Shown here: positions 61,301 to 64,000 of the stretch, in pieces
How the letters are laid out: each line of letters starts with the position of its first letter
How positions within the stretch are numbered: the stretch's first letter is position 1
Assembly (NCBI RefSeq): GCF_037975245.1
Contig: NC_092564.1
Span: 23,760,484-23,824,483, forward strand
Direction: 5' to 3'
Source of the DNA: Apostichopus japonicus
Taxonomy: Eukaryota > Echinodermata > Holothuroidea > Aspidochirotida > Stichopodidae
Length of the DNA: 64,000 nt
The notes under the pieces: generated by a model
The model's input: only the letters and a program-made list of their open reading frames with translations
Told to the model about the DNA's origin: nothing
The model's database searches: none
Position numbers and translations under genes: made by a program

Positions 61301-63381
61301 TGACTCGATACTTTCAAAAAAACTGTTCTGTTTCTTGTCTGTTAGATGTGTCAGTCCAGTGTTAACCATTGCCTCAAGACTCAGTAGCAGGGAACCCTTC
61401 AGAGATAGCATGGAGAACAGACCAGCCGTTATGAAGGTAAATATGTAATATAAGTTTTAAGTAAAACCCAACCAACTATTATCACTAAAACTCATGATTT
61501 ATTTATGGTGAACAGTGTCCCATAGCAGTCTGTACTGGCAGTATGTGCAGTATGAATATAATGCAGAAGGAAAAGGGTTAGGAACTGTTCATACTGTCAG
61601 TTTACAGGACAGTTACAGTACAGCACGTTACAGTACACAGTACAGTTAGGTTCATACTGTCAGTACGAGTGTTTGGAGCATAACATATGAGGCCAGTATA
61701 GAGTGCTATTAGCACTGGCAAAAATGTAACAACTGGCTGTCTGTTATGGTTCGAGTTTGCATATAATCACGGTTGATATTTTAATAAATTCGCTATTGAA
61801 AACTGGGGATCGTATCGTTTCAGTTATGAAACGCAACAAGGTTGTGTTAACCTTCATACACTGATTTAACTAGTGATTTATTTTATTGGCGTCACTTTCA
61901 GGTTAAGAAAGGTTTTTCTGACCAGAGCTACAGCGATCACTTAACGGCTGTCAATCTGTTTAACCAATGGCTGGGAGCAACGAGAGCTGGGCGAGAAACG
62001 GCAGGCGACTTTGAAGATGTACACCTGATACACAGACCCACCATGTACTTCATTAAAGGTATCCCCTCGCAAATAATTTGCAATTTTTCTACAAACAGAA
62101 TCCACGGTTGGATGGTCAAAGTTTCAATGACCTGACAGATTTGTTGCAATATTGCTGGAAGATCTAGTGGTATCATTCATTGCACTTCAGGGGTCTTTTT
62201 TTTAATTTCATAAAAGACATATATATATTTTATAGAATTTTACTGGCCTCCAAAAAATGTGTCACAGTATAGTAAGGGACAGCATTGAACTATGTCAAGG
62301 ATAGTTGTATGTACAGAAATATGTAAACTAGTATGAACAGCACTATTTACAGTACTATATACATTACTGTGGACAGTACTATGTACAATACTATGTACAA
62401 TACTATGTATATTACTATGTAAAGTACTGTGTAAGTACTATGTAAAATACTGTGTACAGTCCTATGTACAGTACCATGGGCAGTACTATGTACAGTACTG
62501 TGTAAGTACTATGTTAAATACGGTATGCAGTGCTATGTTCAGTACTATGTACAGTACTATTTACAGTACTATGTACAGTACTGTGTAAGTACTATGTACA
62601 GTGCTGTGTAAGTACTATGTAAAATACTATGTACCGTACTATGTACAGTACTGTGTAAGTACTATGTAAAACTGTGTGCAGTACTGTGTAAGTACTATGT
62701 AAAATACAGTGTACAGTACTATGTAAAGGACTGTGTAAGTACTATGTTAAATACGGTGTGCAGTACTATGTACAGTACCGTGTAGAGTACTGCGTACAAT
62801 ACTGTGTACATTCCTATGTATAGTACTATGTACAAAGTCCTTAGTACTGCTCTATATTTTGGAACTAATTGTCTTTATATGTACATACATATAGATTTAT
62901 TGAGCATCGAACTGTTTTTTTACCCCTCTTGTGGCAGGGCTACGCCAACAGTTTGCTGAGAATCTCGAAGAGGCTGGTTTGCTTGTCTCGGCTAAAGATT
63001 GCCTGATGGAGTGTGACTCCTCCAGTGACTTTGATGATGAGGAATTGACCAAGGTGAATATCAAACAGAGAAACTAAGTTTTTACATCTTCAACCCATAT
63101 CGAGGATATTTATGGGTTCACTGTTAAACAAGATGCTTGCAAAAGGCAAGATTATGAAAATTCATCAGCGTTATCATTTATATAAAAGGTTTGGCAGACA
63201 ACAAGCACAATACCTGATTTTAGCAGGAAAGTTCATTAAATCCGTCTTTTCAACCATTTTTATTTTTACCCACCGTGCAGGGGGTCCTCCTGAGGTCGTT
63301 CTTCTCAAACGTCGTGAAAGCTACTCTCGGGAAGTTTGAGCAACGGAAGCTCCATCTGAGAAAAATCTCCTTCAGGGACCA
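34140..63381 (+). CDS. DHX30: DHX30 orthologue, DExH-box RNA helicase (18 exons, C-terminus beyond window)
   Basis: DHX30 is an ATP-dependent RNA helicase linked to mitochondrial ribosome assembly and RNA granules and to cytoplasmic translation control. The 18 exons give 893 codons in unbroken phase. Residues 1-59 are Arg-rich with no acid before residue 32, like a mitochondrial presequence. Residues about 60-150 form a dsRBD-like domain ([12 protein letters not shown]...[18 protein letters not shown]). The helicase core has Walker [10 protein letters not shown] (299-307), motif Ia TQPRRIS (331-337), DEVH (401-404), motif III SAS (433-435), LVFLPGW (517-523), [10 protein letters not shown] (575-584) and QRKGRAGR (623-630). 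Winged-helix and ratchet regions follow, and the OB-fold begins at about 861. [17 protein letters not shown] and the spacing match DHX30 better than DHX36 or DHX9. Vertebrate DHX30 has about 1,190 residues and a longer N-terminus with a second dsRBD-like region, which I do not find here. A KCTD-type gene is nested in intron 14. Confidence 0.93.
35144..35415 (+). CDS. DHX30: DHX30 exon 2, dsRBD-like domain (60-150)
   Basis: Acceptor CTTTTTCTAG, donor CAG|GTAAGA. Encodes [20 protein letters not shown] and [20 protein letters not shown], parallel to the second double-stranded-RNA-binding region of vertebrate DHX30. Confidence 0.85.
36081..36242 (+). CDS. DHX30: DHX30 exon 3 (151-204)
   Basis: Acceptor CACCTCAACAG, donor AAG|GTACAG, phase 0 on both sides. 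A hydrophilic linker after the dsRBD, ending ...[17 protein letters not shown]. Confidence 0.8.
36866..37098 (+). CDS. DHX30: DHX30 exon 4 (205-281)
   Basis: Acceptor TACCGTTAG, donor AG|GTTATT, ends in phase 2. Contains [13 protein letters not shown] and [13 protein letters not shown], aligned to the pre-helicase segment SDPITGKPY...LWRRRGPVWQ of human DHX30. Confidence 0.85.
37923..38073 (+). CDS. DHX30: DHX30 exon 5, Walker A (282-332)
   Basis: Acceptor TTTTTTGGACAG, donor CAA|GTATGT. Carries [18 protein letters not shown], the ATP-binding P-loop. Confidence 0.95.
38440..38880. repeat. 73-bp tandem repeat, about six copies (DHX30 intron 5)
   Basis: The TAGCAAATGA-type block recurs at 38505, 38578, 38651, 38724 and 38797, each 73 bp apart. 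Units share AAGTGGAGAAGTCCCCACAA. Confidence 0.95.
39415..39598 (+). CDS. DHX30: DHX30 exon 6, motifs Ia/Ib (333-393)
   Basis: Acceptor TTTTTTCACAG, donor AAG|GTAAAA. Encodes [27 protein letters not shown] and [18 protein letters not shown]. Confidence 0.95.
40368..40527 (+). CDS. DHX30: DHX30 exon 7, DEVH and motif III (394-446)
   Basis: Acceptor TATTTTCAG, donor GG|GTGAGT. Encodes [20 protein letters not shown] and [23 protein letters not shown] is the family form of DEAH. Motif III reads SAS rather than SAT. Confidence 0.95.
40795..40993 (+). CDS. DHX30: DHX30 exon 8 (447-513)
   Basis: Acceptor TTGATATCTAG. Donor CCT|GTTAGT was preferred over CAG|GTTAAA 12 bases earlier because it keeps the length of the LHID-to-GGILCF segment of human DHX30. 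Both are phase 0. Contains [20 protein letters not shown]. Confidence 0.85.
41395..42370. repeat. 34-bp minisatellite (DHX30 intron 8)
   Basis: The unit GATAGTGGTATGCATGTGGC plus GTGGTATTTGTG-type sequence is repeated about 28 times, degenerating towards the right. It creates long spurious His/Thr-rich frames on the minus strand because the unit lacks stops in that direction. Confidence 0.95.
42380..44489. repeat. 97-bp repeat copies around a 1.8-kb segment (DHX30 intron 8)
   Basis: CTTAGCACTGTATGTTCATA occurs at 42383 and 42480 (97 bp apart) and with one change at 44409. GTTATTGACTTACAACAGGG ends at 42465, 44394 and, as the real exon 9 acceptor, 44491. Between the outer copies lies 1.8 kb (about 42530-44360) that itself has a 202-bp internal duplication (GTGTTCAG at 43300 and 43502). 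Confidence 0.85.
44490..44567 (+). CDS. DHX30: DHX30 exon 9, motif IV (514-539)
   Basis: Acceptor GACTTACAACAG, donor AAG|GTAAGG, phase 0. Encodes [20 protein letters not shown]. Two upstream copies of its acceptor region exist. Confidence 0.93.
45001..45074 (+). CDS. DHX30: DHX30 exon 10 (540-563)
   Basis: Acceptor TTTTCTCGAAG, donor AG|GTAGGA. Encodes [20 protein letters not shown], like [20 protein letters not shown] in vertebrates. Confidence 0.93.
45766..45895 (+). CDS. DHX30: DHX30 exon 11, motif V (564-607)
   Basis: Acceptor TGTCAAATATAG, donor GGG|GTGAGT. Encodes [20 protein letters not shown] and [13 protein letters not shown]. Confidence 0.95.
46420..46945. repeat. Irregular minisatellite (DHX30 intron 11)
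   Basis: Variants of TGTTGTCTTACTGTAG and GAAGAATGTTGCCATG alternate irregularly. They give a long but meaningless plus-strand frame (46408-46947). Confidence 0.85.
46997..47120 (+). CDS. DHX30: DHX30 exon 12, motif VI (608-648)
   Basis: Acceptor CACCTTCCTCAG, donor TAG|GTATGT. Encodes [16 protein letters not shown] followed by [18 protein letters not shown], with the arginine fingers of motif VI. Confidence 0.95.
47532..47663 (+). CDS. DHX30: DHX30 exon 13, start of winged helix (649-692)
   Basis: Acceptor CTTTCCTTCAG, donor CTG|GTGAGA. Encodes [20 protein letters not shown] and [16 protein letters not shown], parallel to [20 protein letters not shown]. Confidence 0.93.
48443..48581 (+). 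CDS. DHX30: DHX30 exon 14, HA2/winged helix (693-738)
   Basis: Acceptor GGGGAATTTCAG, donor TTTAG|GTGAGT. Encodes [20 protein letters not shown] and [16 protein letters not shown]. Followed by a 12.8-kb intron that hosts the tandem T1-domain gene. Confidence 0.93.
48582..51140. other. DHX30 intron 14, left part
   Basis: No exon seen. 49725-49800 has short duplications of CTACTAGTAGT. A 76-codon minus frame at 50628-50858 has no recognisable domain or splice context. Confidence 0.5.
51618..51793. repeat. Foldback repeat (47-bp arms, 82-bp loop)
   Basis: Left arm GGGGTTAATCAACG...ATTAATGCAC (51618-51664); right arm is its near-perfect inverse (51747-51793). A half copy (GTTAATCCTGTGAGTAACGC) lies at about 51226. 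This resembles a small inverted-repeat element but I cannot identify a target duplication. Confidence 0.75.
51807..51812 (-). terminator. Candidate polyadenylation signal of the tandem T1 gene
   Basis: AATAAA on the minus strand, about 325 bases after the stop of the T1-domain gene. Confidence 0.45.
51952..52107 (+). CDS. Possible small ORF, 51 aa
   Basis: ATG-initiated, hydrophilic frame ending [20 protein letters not shown] and FHELLQCIQ. Composition looks protein-like, but there is no domain, splice evidence or recognised relative. It lies just past the 3' end of the T1 gene on the other strand and may be the 3' UTR read in antisense. Confidence 0.15.
   Translation: MRDTGQKDDKHETHKQRELRQIVIEIPVELFSDLDQTQIERGFHELLQCIQ
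52138..52791 (-). CDS. Tandem T1 gene exon 2
   Basis: Contains both T1 domains and the stop. Coding upstream of the GTG at 52683 is continuous to the acceptor at 52792-52793 and adds [20 protein letters not shown], which completes the first domain. Confidence 0.9.
   Translation of the reverse strand, partial: ESAAAAETRTSRWVHLNVGGVIYTTSRETLTSNQNSVLANMITQQKMSSAGQYLIDRDGQLFRYVLNYLRNGELNLPREFTEYKQLLAEARFYQINPLIREIQTIFDKDESVNLNVGGQRYVTSKSNLSKYKESLLCRMLDDEDQTIRRDDYGYFTIDRDGVLFRHILNYLRDGELNIPKDFPELRQLLNEARFYQIKNLIRHIETIYDYVLRISIR
52138..55895 (-). CDS. Tandem KCTD-type BTB/T1-domain protein (two exons, 222 aa)
   Basis: Exon 1 is 55895-55881 (MATYT), donor ACG|GTAAGA. Exon 2 is 52791-52138, acceptor CTTTACTAG, phase 0. 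The protein is almost entirely two T1/BTB domains. The first spans about residues 18-110 (WVHLNVGG, then [19 protein letters not shown] at 61-79). The second spans about 117-210 (VNLNVGG, then [19 protein letters not shown] at 163-181). The motifs repeat 102 residues apart. T1 domains of KCTD proteins assemble into oligomers and often recruit Cullin-3. There is no channel segment and almost nothing after the second domain. KCTD6/11/21-like proteins share the first-domain motifs but have one T1 domain and a distinct C-terminus; a tandem arrangement is uncommon. The gene lies wholly inside DHX30 intron 14 on the opposite strand. Confidence 0.82.
53655..54300. repeat. Tandem duplication of about 357 bp (T1 gene intron)
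   Basis: ACCAACAATATGGACTTATT occurs at about 53663 and 54020, followed in both by the GGTCAAGCTTGAA, TGCATAAATACAG and GTGCATTGCTTGGTGTTT blocks. Copies have drifted with small indels. Confidence 0.9.
55881..55895 (-). CDS. Tandem T1 gene exon 1 (MATYT)
   Basis: ATG in context CATTATGG and a strong donor GTAAGACT, phase 0 as needed. This is the only suitable start-plus-donor I found upstream. A 3.1-kb intron separates it from exon 2. Confidence 0.6.
56197..58238. mobile_element. hAT element, 2,042 bp, 301 bp upstream of the T1 gene start
   Basis: Left end CAGTGGCGTAGCTAGGATT; right end GTAGCTACGCCACTG. An exact 8-bp duplication GGAAGTTT flanks it (56189-56196 and 58239-58246). Three degenerate copies of an internal module (a GCGCCACC-GTTGGCGCG block then GGAAATGGCACTTC) lie near 56285-56370, 56690-56780 and 57575-57665. 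The same module, inverted, is in the other CAGTGG elements of this window. There is no transposase. Confidence 0.9.
58818..60524. mobile_element. Inverted-repeat element with CAGAGATGCCAACC termini, 1.7 kb
   Basis: CAGAGATGCCAACC at 58818 and its inverse GGTTGGCATCTCTG ending at 60524. CATACA flanks both sides (58812-58817, 60525-60530), a 6-bp rather than 8-bp match. The left subterminal region is rich in AATACGATTTT words. Inside is a separate repeat (59229-59900) starting with the near-palindrome AGCTCATACAAGCATGCTGG...TGAGCT. There is no transposase. Confidence 0.65.
60531..61345. other. DHX30 intron 14, right end
   Basis: AT-rich, without a supported exon. Includes GTGTTAGATGC repeated near 61071 and 61107. 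Confidence 0.5.
61346..61436 (+). CDS. DHX30: DHX30 exon 15 (739-769)
   Basis: Acceptor TTGTCTGTTAG, donor AAG|GTAAAT. Encodes [20 protein letters not shown] and [10 protein letters not shown], matching the ratchet region after ...AAIFRCLHPLL in vertebrates. Confidence 0.93.
61902..62058 (+). CDS. DHX30: DHX30 exon 16 (770-821)
   Basis: Acceptor GTCACTTTCAG, donor AAG|GTATCC. Encodes [20 protein letters not shown] and RPTMYFIK, parallel to [20 protein letters not shown] and SLRFIHGL. Confidence 0.93.
62330..62840. repeat. Degenerate 12-bp minisatellite (DHX30 intron 16)
   Basis: ACAGTACTATGT-type units with ACTGTGTAAGT variants run for about 500 bp, ending about 100 bp before exon 17. Confidence 0.93.
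62938..63053 (+). CDS. DHX30: DHX30 exon 17 (822-860)
   Basis: Acceptor CTCTTGTGGCAG, donor AAG|GTGAAT. Encodes [20 protein letters not shown] and [12 protein letters not shown]. Confidence 0.93.
63281..63381 (+). CDS. DHX30: DHX30 exon 18, start of OB-fold (861-893); gene continues past the window
   Basis: Acceptor CCCACCGTGCAG, donor CA|GTAAGT, phase 2. Encodes [20 protein letters not shown], like [20 protein letters not shown]. The rest of the OB-fold and C-terminus lie to the right of the window. Confidence 0.92.
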
Positions 63382-64000
63382 GTAAGTGTTTCATGTTTGC
63401 TGTAAAAATAATTGATCTGGAAACCCCTGACACAAAGACACAAGATTGCACACAATTCAAATATAATTTACTGACCATAGCTTTACCAAGAGAGAAAGAG
63501 ACTTAAAGGGTGTGAAGACTCTCGCGCAAAAAGAAACGTCTCATGCCCGTAATCTGACCTAGTTTCGAATGAGGTGTAACAGAAGTGTTAGACACCACCA
63601 TCGATCCCAGAAAAATACACACACAGATTGCCACTATCGGTAATTAGACACTAGTGTACAGTCAATAAATTCAGCTCTAGTCAATACCCACAACACAGTG
63701 GACATCTCAGGTCTAGATAAAAGATAACAAGGTATCACGTTTCATTACTGTCTGCATTTTGTAACGGAAAGTTAACATTTTCAGAGCGCGGCACTCGGTT
63801 TGGGACGAGTCTTCAATTCCTTTAAGGTCAGAACGGTGTATTAATGTGGAAGGTTAGGTTTCAACTTAAGAGAAGGAAGGCAAGGAAATGTATGATTTCT
63901 AGAGGTATTCAAAGTGATAACCAATGTTGATTCAAGTGTCCTTTAATATAAAGTGAAAAAGATCATCACAGATTTGGGGAAATTGTTAAGGTCTGACAGA
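63382..64000 (+). other. DHX30 intron 18 (partial)
   Basis: Begins with a consensus donor GTAAGT. I see no further exon before the window ends. Confidence 0.6.

Overview
This is a eukaryotic, AT-rich, intron-rich and repeat-rich genomic window. It most likely comes from a marine invertebrate deuterostome, and an echinoderm is my best guess. The reasons are split genes with GT/AG introns, vertebrate-like DHX30 and KCTD-type proteins, tRNA-derived SINEs, hAT elements with perfect 8-bp target duplications, a DIRS-type tyrosine-recombinase retrotransposon, and many minisatellites. The species cannot be fixed from the sequence alone.

Left third (1-30 kb): mostly non-coding and shaped by mobile DNA. 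It holds a small hAT element (1283-1652) and a 6.8-kb degenerate DIRS retrotransposon (about 2336-9125, coding on the minus strand). The DIRS element has inverted terminal repeats and an internal complementary region that joins copies of its two tips. Two SINE families lie in or next to it. Next come a nuclear-receptor-half-site-rich 399-bp tandem repeat (10.8-12.7 kb) and a 1.75-kb hAT-like element (13023-14768). Two candidate minus-strand exons of an unrecognised gene follow (18104-18208 and 18943-18982), then a minimal DIRS derivative (20862-20976), a 16-bp minisatellite, a decayed THAP-domain fragment (23091-23348), and a hAT element with another hAT nested inside it (28937-30022).

Right half (31-64 kb): three supported genes. 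A two-exon plus-strand gene (31695-33551) encodes a 430-residue protein with three U1/JAZ-type zinc fingers of the kind that bind double-stranded RNA. Its start lies 203 bp downstream of a perfect NRF-1 consensus site. About 590 bp after its stop begins the DHX30 orthologue (34140 to beyond 63381). I resolved 18 coding exons (893 codons) with matching phases: a presequence-like N-terminus, one dsRBD-like domain, and the DExH helicase core through the start of the OB-fold. The C-terminus lies past the window. The 12.8-kb intron 14 of DHX30 contains, on the opposite strand, a two-exon gene for a 222-residue protein made almost entirely of two tandem KCTD-type BTB/T1 domains. A 2.0-kb hAT element sits 301 bp upstream of that gene's start codon.

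The zinc-finger gene and DHX30 both look like RNA-binding proteins and sit head-to-tail. Whether they are co-regulated is inference. DHX30 introns are loaded with minisatellites (34, 73 and 12-bp units, among others). Near exon 9 a 97-bp repeat has copied the exon's splice acceptor twice, creating decoys. Exon coordinates come from hand-read splice sites and reading-frame continuity; no transcript or homology search was run.
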